This document shows, one piece after another, positions 36,055-46,745 of a DNA stretch of 64,000 nt. Source of the DNA: Dyadobacter chenwenxiniae (GTDB lineage Bacteria > Bacteroidota > Bacteroidia > Cytophagales > Spirosomataceae). Below the pieces are notes generated by a model. The model was given only the letters and a program-made list of their open reading frames with translations. It did no database searches and was not told where the DNA came from. Where the stretch lies: positions 1,240,001 to 1,304,000 of the forward strand of contig NZ_CP094997.1 in assembly GCF_022869785.1 (NCBI RefSeq). The letters run 5' to 3'. Made by a program: the position numbers and the translations under genes. Within the stretch, counting starts at the first letter, position 1, and each line of letters opens with the position of its first letter.

Positions 36055-38202
36055 GTGAAAACTCCGGTTATGCCCAAAAGCCATTTACTACTTCTTTTTA
36101 GCTGCCTTATGATTGGCTCAAAGCTAATTGCAGCAGACCCGCTAGCTTCCGAGGGCGATGACGGATATCGGCTATGGCTTAAATACGAGGCGGTTACGAA
36201 TGCTCCTGTAAAGACCGAGTATTTGAGATACACCACTTTCATTGGACGGTCAGACAAAGGCGAGATTACGCAGAGTGCGTCCAGGGAGCTGCAAATGGGA
36301 TTAAAAAATCTTCTAGGTAAAACGGTTCAGGAAACAAGCTCGTCTGCTGGCCGCTCAGGGGGAATCCTCTTCAGAATTGAACCTGGTGCAGCTGCTGCGC
36401 AACCAGCGGAAGGTTACCAGGTCCAGTTGTCGGGTGGTAACATTGTTATTGTTTCAAGATCAGAACAAGGGATTCTTTACGGAACGTTTGCTTTGCTAAG
36501 GCACCTGCAAATGCAGCGGCCAATCAAAAACCTGAGCATTGCAAGCACCCCGAAAGTGCGTTACCGGATGCTGAACCACTGGGACAATCCGGATGGGACG
36601 ATTGAGCGGGGGTATGCGGGTGCTTCGCTTTGGAAATGGTATGAACTGCCCGAGCGCGTTGACCCGCGTTATGAAGATTACGCGCGGGCCAATGCGTCGT
36701 TAGGAATTAATGGCACTGTGCTCAACAATGTCAATGCGAGCGCACGGTTTATGTCGCAGGAATACATCGAGAAAGTGGCAGCGATTGCGAATGTGCTGCG
36801 CAAGTATGGGATCAAAACCTACTTGTCGGTGTATTTTGCTGCGCCGAAAACCCTGGGCGGACTGGCCACGTCTGATCCGCTCGATCCGCAGGTTCGCGCC
36901 TGGTGGAAGGAGAAGGTCGCTCAAATTTATAAGGAGATCCCCGATTTCGGCGGATTTTTGGTAAAGGCGAATTCAGAAGGGGAGCCCGGGCCGCAGGATT
37001 ACGGGCGTACGCATGCAGATGGGGCCAACATGCTGGCCGAAGCCTTTAAAGCTTATGACGGCATTGTGGTCTGGCGGGCTTTCGTCTACAAGGCAGACCC
37101 GAATGCTGACCGTTTTAAAGCTGCTTATGAGGAATTTGTGCCGCTGGATGGAAAGTTTGATCCCAAGGTAATTGTGCAGGTCAAGAACGGACCCATTGAT
37201 TTCCAGCCGCGCGAACCGTTTTCGCCTCTCTTCGGGAATATGCCGAAAACCCCGCTGGGAATCGAATTTCAAATCACGCAGGAGTATTTAGGGTTTGCCA
37301 CGCATGCCGTTTATGAAGCGCCTATCTTCAAAGAATGTCTGGACTCGGACACTTATGTAAATGGGGAGGGATCGACAGTGGCTAAGGTCGTAGACGGAAG
37401 TTTGCACTGTTACACACGCACGCTCATGGCAGGTGTGGCCAATACGGGAAACAGCCAGAACTGGACGGGGCATCCGTTGGCGCAGGCCAATTGGTATGCA
37501 TTCGGAAGACTGAGCTGGGATCATGAGCTGAGTTCTGAACAGATCTTGCAGGAATGGGTTGCGCTGACTTTAACCCGGAGCGAAAAAGCAAGTGGGCACA
37601 TTGCCGCACTCATGTTGCGTTCAAGGGAGATTTACGTTAACTACAATACGCCACTCGGGCTTTCGCGTCCCTGGATGGGCGTGCACTTTGCGCCCGAACC
37701 CTGGCAAAACAAAGGTTCCCGGCCCGACTGGACGGCCATATATTACCATCGCGCTGATTCTTCGGGAATTGGCTTTGACAGGACAGCTTCCGGAAGCAAC
37801 GCGCTGGCCCAGTACAAACCCCAAGTACAACAGCAATGGAATAATCCCGACCGGACACCCTTGCCTTATCTGTTATGGTTCCACCATGTGCGCTGGGACC
37901 AAAAGCTAAGCACCGGCCGATCCTTGTGGCAGGAACTTTGCACCCGCTTTTATACAGGCGCCGATTCTGTTCTCTGGATGCAGCAGCAATGGGATCTGGC
38001 AAAGACAAGCCTTGATCCGATGGTTTTTACCGATGTAGCCGAGCGGTTAAAAGTTCAGCGCAGAGAGGCAATCTGGTGGAGAGATGCCTGGGTTTTGTAT
38101 TTGCAATCCTTGGCCAGGCAACCTATTCCCGCGGGTTTTGAGCCGCCGAAGAGAACCTTGGAAGAAGTGAAGCAATCCGTGCATGTCTATCTAATCCGTT
38201 AA
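36055..38202 (+). CDS. GH67 alpha-glucuronidase
   Basis: The product is 715 residues from GTG 36055, 5 bp after the previous stop; ATG 36070 is an alternative start. A signal peptide is followed by the N-terminal GH67 domain (EGDDGYRLWLKY) and a TIM barrel (KVRYRMLNHWDNPDGTIERGYAG). The catalytic set is in place: acid Glu308 in KANSEGEPGP, and the bases Asp382 in NGPIDFQ and Glu410 in FQITQEY. The 28-residue spacing of the last two equals that in Cellvibrio GlcA67A (365/393). It removes 4-O-methylglucuronic acid from the non-reducing end of xylo-oligosaccharides. It is last in the enzyme operon. Confidence 0.96.
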   Translation: MKTPVMPKSHLLLLFSCLMIGSKLIAADPLASEGDDGYRLWLKYEAVTNAPVKTEYLRYTTFIGRSDKGEITQSASRELQMGLKNLLGKTVQETSSSAGRSGGILFRIEPGAAAAQPAEGYQVQLSGGNIVIVSRSEQGILYGTFALLRHLQMQRPIKNLSIASTPKVRYRMLNHWDNPDGTIERGYAGASLWKWYELPERVDPRYEDYARANASLGINGTVLNNVNASARFMSQEYIEKVAAIANVLRKYGIKTYLSVYFAAPKTLGGLATSDPLDPQVRAWWKEKVAQIYKEIPDFGGFLVKANSEGEPGPQDYGRTHADGANMLAEAFKAYDGIVVWRAFVYKADPNADRFKAAYEEFVPLDGKFDPKVIVQVKNGPIDFQPREPFSPLFGNMPKTPLGIEFQITQEYLGFATHAVYEAPIFKECLDSDTYVNGEGSTVAKVVDGSLHCYTRTLMAGVANTGNSQNWTGHPLAQANWYAFGRLSWDHELSSEQILQEWVALTLTRSEKASGHIAALMLRSREIYVNYNTPLGLSRPWMGVHFAPEPWQNKGSRPDWTAIYYHRADSSGIGFDRTASGSNALAQYKPQVQQQWNNPDRTPLPYLLWFHHVRWDQKLSTGRSLWQELCTRFYTGADSVLWMQQQWDLAKTSLDPMVFTDVAERLKVQRREAIWWRDAWVLYLQSLARQPIPAGFEPPKRTLEEVKQSVHVYLIR

Positions 38203-38259
38203 ACTGGTATCTGTTCAAAGAATAACAAATTTTCATAAAAAATTAATATTCTGGTTAAG

Positions 38260-38272
38260 TGTACCATTGACA
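38260..38272. promoter_or_regulatory. Shared inverted-repeat motif, copy 3 (degenerate) before susC2
   Basis: TGTACCATTGACA matches copies 1 and 2 in TGT and ATTGACA, but the left half-site is altered, so it is no longer a perfect repeat. Its right half (TTG at 38267-38269) coincides with the -33 element of a well-spaced promoter, so a bound protein would block polymerase. Confidence 0.42.
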
Positions 38273-38296
38273 AATATCAAAAACATATTATATTTG
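38266..38296 (+). promoter_or_regulatory. Putative promoter of the susC2 operon
   Basis: TTG at 38267-38269 is followed, after 19 bp, by TATATTTG at 38289-38296. This fits the Bacteroidota -33 TTG / -7 TAnnTTTG pattern with ideal spacing. A 125-nt leader with a small ATCCC-gtaa-GGGAT hairpin (38366-38379) follows. Confidence 0.6.
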
Positions 38297-38421
38297 TAAT
38301 AGGATACATCTGATTAAAAATTGGATTAAACCGCCGATATCATTTGCTTTTTCTTTCGTTTCGAAATCCCGTAAGGGATATTTTGTGCTGTTTAACAAGT
38401 GTCATCTAAACATTTAAATCA

Positions 38422-41400
38422 ATGCTTATGAAGAATCGATTACTAGCGTTTTCTTATCTCAGGGGAAGTTGGCTAAGGGGATCTGTGCTGTTACTGCTGC
38501 TGTCTGTGCAGGTGGTTTATGCCGGAAGATTTGCGGATCAACAGGTTGCCGGAAAGGTAACTGCCGATAATGGTGAGGCCCTGCCGGGTGTGAATGTAAC
38601 ATTGAAAGGGAGTAGCACAGGGACGACCACGGACACGAAAGGCGAATTTTCAATTACTGTGCCTTCCGAAAGCAGTGTGTTGGTTTTCAGCTTTATCGGC
38701 TATACAAAGCAAGAGGTCGTGGTGGGGACTAAAACCCGGATTGACATTCGGCTATCAGCCGAGGACCAGGCTTTGGAAGAAATGGTGGTCATCGGTTATG
38801 GTTCGCAAAAGAAATCTTCCCTTACCGGCGCCGTATCATCGGTTTCACCCAAAGAGCTCACTGCTTTGCCGGTTGTGAGCGCGGAGCAGGCTTTGCAGGG
38901 AAGAGTGCCGGGCGTGCGCGTAGTCAATAACGGTAGTCCGGGACAAACTCCGGTCGTACGTATAAGGGGTATCGGTTCCATCAATTACGCTTCCGGGCCG
39001 CTTTATGTGATCGACGGAATTCCTGCCGGCGACTTGAATAACCTCGATCCGAAAGACATTGAATCACTGGAAGTGTTAAAGGATGCGAGTTCCGCCGCTA
39101 TTTATGGTTCCAGGGCATCCAACGGGGTGATTATCATTACCACAAAAAAAGGATCGAAAGACGGCAAGCTGCATGTGAATCTGGACACGTATTTTGGCAC
39201 ACAATCGGCTTGGAAGAAGTTGGATGTGCTGAACACAGACCAATACATTCAGTATGCAACGGCTTTGCTGGGCAATGCGGGCATCGCTATGCCGGGCAGA
39301 TTGTCTGATCTGAACCAGCCGATCTACCAGGGTGCCACGCAGACTTTTGCCCAGACCAACACCAACTGGCAGGACGTAATGTTCCGCAACGCGCCGATCC
39401 AGCAGCACCAGGTTTCCGTTTCAGGAGGTAACAATGTTTCCCGCTTCTTTACGTCTGCCGGCTATTTCGACCAGGAGGGGATCTTGATCGGGACCAACTA
39501 CAAGCGTGCCAATGTGCGCCTCAACTCTGATCATCAGGTTACCAAATTTTTAACCATTGGCCAGACTCTGACCGTGTCATTCGACAAATCACGCGGTGAG
39601 CAGGGTTTTGGCGGAGGGCGTACCGCAGTCATGCAAATGATCCGGAACCTGCCTTACTGGCCGGTGACCGATCCGACAAAACCCGGAGGTTACAGCTCGC
39701 CCACTGCCGCTGATGGCAGTGACCCCGATAACCCGGTCCGTATTGCATTGATGGATGTAACGCGTAACCAGCGTCTGAAACTGCTCGGATCACTTTTTGC
39801 AGAGGTAAAATTGGCAAGCTACCTGAAATACCGTTTCAGTTTTGGTGCCGACGTCGTTTCTGCAAACACGGTCAATCAGTTCCCTATCTATAATGATGGT
39901 TTCAAATCGCGGACGCAATATGAGATCCAGGACAACCGCACCAATTTCTTCTCGCCTGTGCTGACCAATCAGCTGACATTTGAAAAGAATTTTGGCAAAC
40001 ATTTACTGAATGTAACCGCAATTATAGACAAGCAGACTTTCCGCACCAGCACCCTGAATGGCTCTGGTTATCGCCCAAACAACGACATCGACGAGTTGCA
40101 GGGAGCGTCTAACCCCAACGCAACCAGCACATTGGATGAAAGCTCGCTGATCTCGTATGTAGGACGTTTGAATTATGAGTATGCAGGGAAATATTTGCTG
40201 AGCGGCTCCATCCGCCGGGATGGTTCCTCCCGTTTTGCACCAGGAAACAAGTGGGGAACATTCCCTTCGCTTTCGCTGGGATGGCGTATCAGTGAGGAAG
40301 AATTCCTGAAAGCCGTTCCCGCGATCTCCGAACTGAAAATCCGCGCCAGCTACGGACAAACTGGTTTTAACGGAATCGGAAGCTATGCATGGCAGGCGCT
40401 TGTTTCAGCCGATAACAGTAATTATGTTTTTGGCGGGAATAAAGTGCTGGGCTCTTATTTCAGTTCACTTGCTAATACGACGCTGAAATGGGAAAGCACA
40501 ACCATGACCAACCTGGGGATAGATCTGGCCTTGTTCAATAACAGCGTTACGTTCACGGCAGAAACTTATCGCCGGAATACAGACGGATTGCTGTTACAGG
40601 TCCCGATTCCCAATTCTGTGGGATACTCAACCTCGCCTTTGTCTAACATTGGCAGCATGAAAAACTGGGGTTACGAGTTCCAGTTGGGTTACAGCAAAAA
40701 CGATGGTGACTTCAAATGGAATGCTTCGGCTAATTTGGATATAACCAGGAATAAAGTGCTGAGCCTTGCAACGGAAAGCGCGACACTATTCGCAGGTTCC
40801 AATGCAGATTTCGGCGGTGCCGATATTACAAAAACCGAGGCTGGACATCCCATTCAATCATTCTTTGGATATGAAGTAGAGGGCATATTCCAAAATCAGG
40901 GCGAGATTAATGCCGCCAATGCATTGGATGGAGACGACAAAACCAAGTATCAGGATGCGGCCGCACCGGGAGATATCCGTTTCAGGGACCGGGACGGCGA
41001 TGGCCGGATCACGCCTTCCGACAGAACTTACCTGGGAAGCTTTATTCCAAAATTCAGCTACGGGGCAAATTTGGGTGGAAGCTATAAAAACTTCGACTTC
41101 ACATTGTATCTGCAAGGGGTGCAAGGCAACAAGATCTACAACGGAACAAAGGTGATAGAGCAGGGAATGCTGCGGTTGTTCAATGCCGGAACGGATGTGC
41201 TCAACGCCTGGACGCCGACCAATACCGACACCGACGTGCCGAGAGCGGTTAGCGGCGACCCAAACAACAACAGCCGCACCAGCGACCGTTTCGTTGAAAA
41301 CGGATCTTATATGCGGATCAAAAACCTGAGCATCGGTTACACGATCCCTGCCAAGATTCTATCTGCTTTGACAAAAGAAACCATTACCAAAGCCCGCTTT

Positions 41401-41571
41401 TACGTTTCGGCCACTAACTTGCTGACATTCACTAAATATTCCGGACTGGATCCTGAAATCGGTGTGAACGGATCGTCCACCGACACGGCGACGCAGCTGA
41501 TCAATGGCGTCGATTATGGGATGTATCCGCAGCCACGGACATTGCAAGTGGGTTTGAGCGTAGGATTTTGA
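38422..41571 (+). CDS. SusC/RagA-family TonB-linked outer-membrane transporter 2
   Basis: The 1049-residue SusC homologue has a signal segment ending VQVVYAGR, a CarboxypepD_reg-like domain (VAGKVTADNGEALPGVNVTLKG), the TonB-box region EMVVIGYGSQKKSSLTGAV, a plug domain with LQGRVPGVRVVNNG and YVIDGIPAG, and a barrel ending QVGLSVGF. It pairs with SusD2 27 bp downstream. It differs clearly from SusC1 in sequence, so the two are not a recent duplication. Its promoter carries the third copy of the shared motif, which ties it to the xylan locus. It probably imports xylo-oligosaccharides. Confidence 0.95.
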   Translation: MLMKNRLLAFSYLRGSWLRGSVLLLLLSVQVVYAGRFADQQVAGKVTADNGEALPGVNVTLKGSSTGTTTDTKGEFSITVPSESSVLVFSFIGYTKQEVVVGTKTRIDIRLSAEDQALEEMVVIGYGSQKKSSLTGAVSSVSPKELTALPVVSAEQALQGRVPGVRVVNNGSPGQTPVVRIRGIGSINYASGPLYVIDGIPAGDLNNLDPKDIESLEVLKDASSAAIYGSRASNGVIIITTKKGSKDGKLHVNLDTYFGTQSAWKKLDVLNTDQYIQYATALLGNAGIAMPGRLSDLNQPIYQGATQTFAQTNTNWQDVMFRNAPIQQHQVSVSGGNNVSRFFTSAGYFDQEGILIGTNYKRANVRLNSDHQVTKFLTIGQTLTVSFDKSRGEQGFGGGRTAVMQMIRNLPYWPVTDPTKPGGYSSPTAADGSDPDNPVRIALMDVTRNQRLKLLGSLFAEVKLASYLKYRFSFGADVVSANTVNQFPIYNDGFKSRTQYEIQDNRTNFFSPVLTNQLTFEKNFGKHLLNVTAIIDKQTFRTSTLNGSGYRPNNDIDELQGASNPNATSTLDESSLISYVGRLNYEYAGKYLLSGSIRRDGSSRFAPGNKWGTFPSLSLGWRISEEEFLKAVPAISELKIRASYGQTGFNGIGSYAWQALVSADNSNYVFGGNKVLGSYFSSLANTTLKWESTTMTNLGIDLALFNNSVTFTAETYRRNTDGLLLQVPIPNSVGYSTSPLSNIGSMKNWGYEFQLGYSKNDGDFKWNASANLDITRNKVLSLATESATLFAGSNADFGGADITKTEAGHPIQSFFGYEVEGIFQNQGEINAANALDGDDKTKYQDAAAPGDIRFRDRDGDGRITPSDRTYLGSFIPKFSYGANLGGSYKNFDFTLYLQGVQGNKIYNGTKVIEQGMLRLFNAGTDVLNAWTPTNTDTDVPRAVSGDPNNNSRTSDRFVENGSYMRIKNLSIGYTIPAKILSALTKETITKARFYVSATNLLTFTKYSGLDPEIGVNGSSTDTATQLINGVDYGMYPQPRTLQVGLSVGF

Positions 41572-41598
41572 CATTGAAACTTTGATAAAAGGAAATTT

Positions 41599-43141
41599 AT
41601 GAAAAAGAAACTAATCATCATTTACGCTTTTCTATTCGGGATCGTGTTCGCCTGTAATGACGATACGCTCGAAAAGACGAACCCTAACGGCGTGACCGTT
41701 GAAGGTTACTACAAAATTGGGGCTGAGCTGAGCAGTGGCGTTACGAGTGTGTATTCCATGCTCAAATCCAATAACCTCGTCGCCCGTGAATGGTTCTTCC
41801 TGCACGACCTTCGCAGCGACGACGTAGCGGCAGGCGGCGGCCAGTTGGAAACGCCGCGTAACCAGTTGCTGCTGGGCACGCACGACGCTGGCAATTCTGT
41901 GTTGGGGACGGTTTGGCTTGCTTATTACCGCATGATCCACCGTGCCAATGCGGTTGTAGACAACTCAACGAAAGTGACGGATTTGTCAGAAGAAAATAAA
42001 AAGAGGCTTCTTGGTGAAGCACGTTTTCTCCGGGCATATGCCTATTATGAGCTGGTGAGCCTTTGGGGTGATGTGCCGCTCTATAAAAATTATGTTCTGA
42101 CTGTCGATGGCAGCCTGCCGCGCGCTCCTGCTGACGAAGTGTATGCTTATGTAATCGGTGAGTTGCAGGCAATCCAGGCTGATCTTCCGCTCACATATGA
42201 CGCAGCAAATCAGGGCCGCGCGACCAAAGGCGCAGCACAGATGCTGCTGGCCAGGGTCCATATGCAGAAAGGCGATTATGCCAGTGCCAAGACCGAATTG
42301 CTGAAAGTGTACAGCTCAGGCGTTTACACGCTTGTCGATAATTACAATGACAACTTTCTCGAAGAAACCGAATTCAACAAAGAGTCCATTTTTGAGGTCA
42401 ATTTCTTCCCTTCCGGCGGAGTTTACAACTGGGACGGCGATGGAAATGGTGCAACCGCAGGAACCGAAACGGTGCGGACGCAGGAGTATTCGGCCATCGG
42501 ATGGCGCAATGTGATCCCATCGAATGGTTTGTTGTCAGAATTTGAAAAAACGACTAAGGGTGATGCTAAAACGGATCCGCGTTACGGTGACTCGTTTTAT
42601 TTCACAGGAGAGAAATATAACAAGGGCGCTAACACATTAACGGACGGCCAGCAGAATGGCAATTCGTCGGTGGTGGACGGTGTGACGCAAAAAGTAAGCT
42701 GGCAAAAATATTCGCTCATGTATAAAATGAACGAATCCTTCTTGACCGGTGCGATTAACCAGCGCATTATGCGTTTTGCCGAAACCATCCTGGCGCTTGC
42801 CGAAGTTGAAAATGAACTCGGAAACACGGCGCAGGCAGTAAAATACCTGAACATGATCCGGGCCCGCAAAAGCGTAAGCATGCCAGCCTACCCCACTTCC
42901 AGATTTCCCGTTTCTAACAAGGACCAGGTTTTTGCAGCCATCGTCCACGAAAAACGCGTGGAACAAAGCGGCGAACAAATCCGGAACAGGGACATTGTGA
43001 GGTGGAGGAAATTGAAGAAAATTAAAACCGAACCGATCACATATTTCCAGGCCAATAAGCATGAGCTGCTGCCAGGTTCCGCAACAGGAAGTGGACAACA
43101 ACGCGAAGATTGAGCCGGCAGATCAGAATCCGGGATATTAG
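41599..43141 (+). CDS. SusD/RagB-family lipoprotein 2, C-terminus altered by a one-base frameshift
   Basis: The lipoprotein signal ends GIVFAC, followed by the SusD fold with RLLGEARFLRAYAYYELVSLWGDVPLY and, near the end, VEQSGEQIRNRDIVRWRKL. The frame as written stops at 43113 after KHELLPGSATGSG. Removing one G from the GG at 43075-43076 gives instead LLPVPQQEVDNN...NPGY and a stop at 43139-43141, the exact SusD C-terminal hallmark. So the gene carries an extra base and the natural product is about 513 residues. The frameshift only swaps the last 20-odd residues, which pack on the TPR core, so some function may persist. Confidence 0.9.
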
Positions 43142-43169
43142 GAAGTAGTTACATTTGATCCCATCGTTT

Positions 43170-43208
43170 TTTGTCACCCTGAGCGGCCTGTGCGCTCAGG
43201 GTGACAAA
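43170..43208. repeat. REP-like perfect palindrome between SusD2 and VCBS lipoprotein
   Basis: TTTGTCACCCTGAGCG (43170-43185) and its exact complement (43193-43208) enclose a 7-nt loop, giving a 16-bp perfect stem. No T run follows on either strand, so it is not a classical terminator. Its GTCACCCTGAGC core resembles dispersed palindromic repeats of many bacterial genomes. Confidence 0.65.
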
Positions 43209-43231
43209 CCTTTAAAAAGCAGTTTTAACAT

Positions 43232-46200
43232 ATGTCAAAATACATTTCCATAAACTACCACTTCCTCCTTTTCTTGCTGCTGCTTCTCTCCTGCAAAAAG
43301 AAGCAGGAAACCCTTTTTCGATCTCACGCTTCCTCTGAAACCGGAATTGTTTTTTCCAACACATTAACACCGAATGACTCCATTAACCCATTCACATTCA
43401 CCAATTTTTATAACGGCGGCGGCGTTGGGATCGGGGATGTGAATAAGGATGGGAAGCCGGATATTTTCCTTGGCGGAAACCAGGTGAGCTGCCGGTTATA
43501 TCTGAGCAAAATTGATACACGCACAAAAAAATGGGCATTTGAAGACATCACCGAAGCGGCTGGCGTAAAACGAATCGCTGGTGCACCGGGATTTCAATGG
43601 TTGACATCAACCAGGATGGCCTGCTGGACATTTACGTTTCTGTGGCCAGGCACATTAAAATTCCTTCTGCCGATACAGAGAACTTGCTTTTTGTTAACCA
43701 GGGCACGGGTGAAGATAATGTGCCTGTCTTTAAGGAGATGGCCAAAGCATATGGTTTAAATGACGCTTCATTTACCGTCCAGACGGCCTTTTTCGACGTT
43801 GATCTGGACGGAGACCTGGACGCATTCATGATGAATTCTGCGCCTGATCTTCAAAACCCCAATTTTCTCCGCAAGACCTATAACGACGGATCTTATCCGA
43901 GCACGGGTAAGTTGTATCGCAACGAAGGTGCCGGGGAAAATGGAATTCCTGTTTTTACCAATATATCCAAAGAAGCAGGTGTAAGATACGAAGGGTTAGG
44001 GCTTGGATTGGCTATAAGTGATTTAAATAAAGACGGTTATCCGGATATTTACTGTTCCAATGACTTCATCAGCAGCGATATTTTTTATCTGAACAATGGT
44101 GCCAAAAATACCGGAATGCCTGGTTTCAACAACATTATCCGAGAGGCGACGGCGCATACGAGCTTATATGGCATGGGACTGGACGTTGCTGACATCAACA
44201 ATGATACTTACCCGGACATCTTCCAGCTTGATATGCTTCCGGAGGATAATTTCCGGCAGAAAAAAATGCTTGCCGGGCAGGATTACGACCGGAAGGAAAT
44301 GAGCGTTTCGGACCAATATGGCTATCAGCTGCAATACATGCGCAATATGTTACAGCTGAATCAAGGAGCGGCCGCCAATCGGGACGAAAGGGGCATGCCT
44401 GCGTTCAGCGAAATCGGTTTGCTGGCGGGTGTTGCCAAAACCGATTGGAGCTGGGCCCCGCTGATCGCCGATTTTGACAACGACGGACAAAAAGACATTT
44501 TTATCACCAACGGTTATCGCCGCGACGTCACGGATCGGGACTTCATCCAGTTTAAGGAAGATTTTTCAAATTTTGGCACCAACAATTTCAAGCAGCAGAA
44601 TGCCCTGGAACTGATCAAAAAAGTACCAGAGGTGCAGATTGCCAATTACGCCTATAAAAACGCCGGAAACCTCACGTTTTCCAACACGTCCGGGGAATGG
44701 GGACTCGACGAACTTTCCTATTCCAATGGCGCCGCCTATGCCGATCTGGACGGCGACGGCGACCTGGATCTGGTTGTTAATAATATTGATTCAGAAGCAT
44801 TTATCTATGAAAATGATATCCGGGAGAAAGAAACATCAAATTTCTTGAGCATTGCGTTGGAGGGAGCAAAGGGAAACTTGTCGGGAATTGGCAGCAAAGT
44901 GACAATATGGGCTGGCAGGACTTCCCAATACGCCGAACTGAGCATTGTTAGGGGTTTTCAGTCTTCTGTTGACCCGGTGTTGCATTTCGGTTTAGGCAAA
45001 GGGAAAGTAATCGATAGCCTGGAAGTTGTGTGGCCGGGCGGCAAATCTCAAAAGCTGTATAAAGTCTCTGCAAACAGGCGCCTGGTTCTGAGTCAGAAAA
45101 ACGCAGCAGATTCAGGAAAGTCTGGACAGGCTGAACCACAGTCAGAACCTTATTTTACTGACATTACCAAGGAACTGCATCTTGATTTCCAGCACGTCGA
45201 GGGTAATTTCGTAGATTTCAAACACACCGCAACCATGCATAAAATGCTTTCCAAAAGCGGCTTTGCCGTTGCGTCGGGCGATGTAAATGGAGATGGTTTG
45301 GAGGATGTTTTTGCAGGGGGGAGTTATCGGGGAAGCAAGCCGACCATTTTCCTGCAAACGGCTGACGGCCGGTTTGAAAAGCGCATTATTTTGCAGGATT
45401 CATTGCATGAAAACGCTGCTGCGGCCTTTCTGGATGCGGATAGGGATGGTGATCCGGACTTGCTGATTGCAATTGGGGGAAATGAACTGCCCGTGACGGA
45501 GCAGGCTTTTTATAAAGTGCAGTTGTATCTCAATAATGGCAAGGGCAGTTTTCTGCCCGCAGCTGAAACGGCCATTCCTCAACTTTCGCTAAGCAGTTCC
45601 TGCCTGGCGACCAATGATTTCGACAAAGACGGCGATCTGGACATTTTTATAGGCGGCCGCAGCATTCCAGGCAAATATCCACTTCCTGCCAGCAGTTATT
45701 TGCTAAGAAATGACGCCACAAACGGCCAGCCGCATTTTACCAATGTGACCTCTGCGTTTTGCCCCGAGCTGCTTCATGTCGGCATGGTTTGCGGCGCGGT
45801 ATGGGCCGATACGAACCAGGATGGTTTTGACGATCTCGTGCTTGCGGGAGAATGGATGCCGATCCGGATTTTTGAAAATATAAAAGGAAAGTCATTGCAT
45901 TCGCAAAAAACAGATAATGGTTTAAACCAGTTTACCGGATGGTGGAACAGTGTTGCGGCCAGTGATTTCGATCACGACGGCGATATCGATTTCATTGCAG
46001 GAAATGAGGGTTTGAACACATTTTACAGAGCCTCAGAAAAAGAGCCGATCAAGATTACTGCGAAGGATTTCAATGGTGACGGCACTTTTGACCCGCTAAT
46101 GGGCTATTTCATCCAGGGTAAGCGTTATCCGAGCGTCCCGCGCGACGCATTGAACCAGCAGGTAATTCAGTTTCGCCGGAAATTTCCGCATTATGCAGAT

Positions 46201-46659
46201 TACGCACAAGTTACTTTCGACAACTTGCTATCCGCCGATGAAAAGGAAGATGCATATGCTGCCGAGGCAACTTTTCTCCAAAGCGCTTACATTGAAAATT
46301 TGGGACAGGGGAAATTCAAAATTCACGCGTTACCAATCGAGGCTCAAAAATCACCTGTTTTTGGTATTAATATGGCCGATGTAAATGCAGACGGACACGA
46401 CGACGTGGTCCTGACAGGGAATTTTTATCCCAATGAAGTCAATATGGGCAGGCAGGACGCGTCTACTGGCTTGCTGCTGCTGGGAAATGGGAAAGGCCGG
46501 TTCACGCCAAAGGACTGCGCTGCCAGTGGGTTGATGATCAAAGGCGATGCCCGCAAAAGTATTTTTATAAAAGGCATTAATCAGGAGAAGTGGCTGTTAA
46601 CCGCCGTAAACTCCGGTTCTATTCAGGTTAACAGATTAAATCGTAGCAAAGACAAATAA
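43232..46659 (+). CDS. VCBS/FG-GAP repeat lipoprotein with UnbV_ASPIC domain, broken by a one-base frameshift
   Basis: Two overlapping frames form one lipoprotein gene of about 1142 residues. The first (from ATG 43232) has a signal ending LLLLLSC and an opening DVNKDGKPDIFLGG repeat, but derails after AGVK. The second (from within 43597) resumes with DINQDGLLDIYV and runs to 46659. Adding one A to the AAAA at 43567-43570 restores VKTNRWCTGISMVDINQDG, the normal family sequence. The body has about 14 calcium-binding DxDxDG repeats, which build beta-propellers, and a central UnbV_ASPIC domain (RGFQSSVDPVLHFGLG). It follows susC2-susD2, the usual place for a surface glycan-binding protein; binding is inferred. 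Confidence 0.88.
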
Positions 46660-46683
46660 AATCATCGTACAGATAAATAGAAG

Positions 46684-46714
46684 ACGCCATTTGATTAGCT
46701 CAAACGGCGTTTTT
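46684..46714 (+). terminator. Rho-independent terminator after VCBS lipoprotein
   Basis: ACGCCATTTGA (46684-46694) and TCAAACGGCGT (46700-46710) form an 11-bp stem with one G-U pair and a 5-nt loop, followed by TTTT. It ends the susC2 operon and faces the convergent YtxH gene. Confidence 0.75.
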
Positions 46715-46745
46715 GCCTTCCCGGGAAATTTAATAAATTTCGTTT

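Noticed and set aside
38267..38294. TTGACA-N16-TATATT as a sigma70-type promoter before susC2
   Set aside because: It overlaps the Bacteroidota -33/-7 promoter, which fits this organism better; no such spacing occurs at the other two motif copies.
43170..43208. The SusD2-VCBS palindrome as a rho-independent terminator
   Set aside because: Neither strand has a T run directly after the stem, so it is listed as a repeat instead.
43560..43760. Programmed ribosomal frameshifting in the VCBS gene
   Set aside because: There is no slippery heptamer of the XXXYYYZ type and no family precedent; a one-base deletion in AAAA is simpler.
43597..46659. Repeated DxDxDG-coding DNA as a repeat array or CRISPR
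   Set aside because: The repeats are irregular at DNA level and encode calcium-binding FG-GAP blades.
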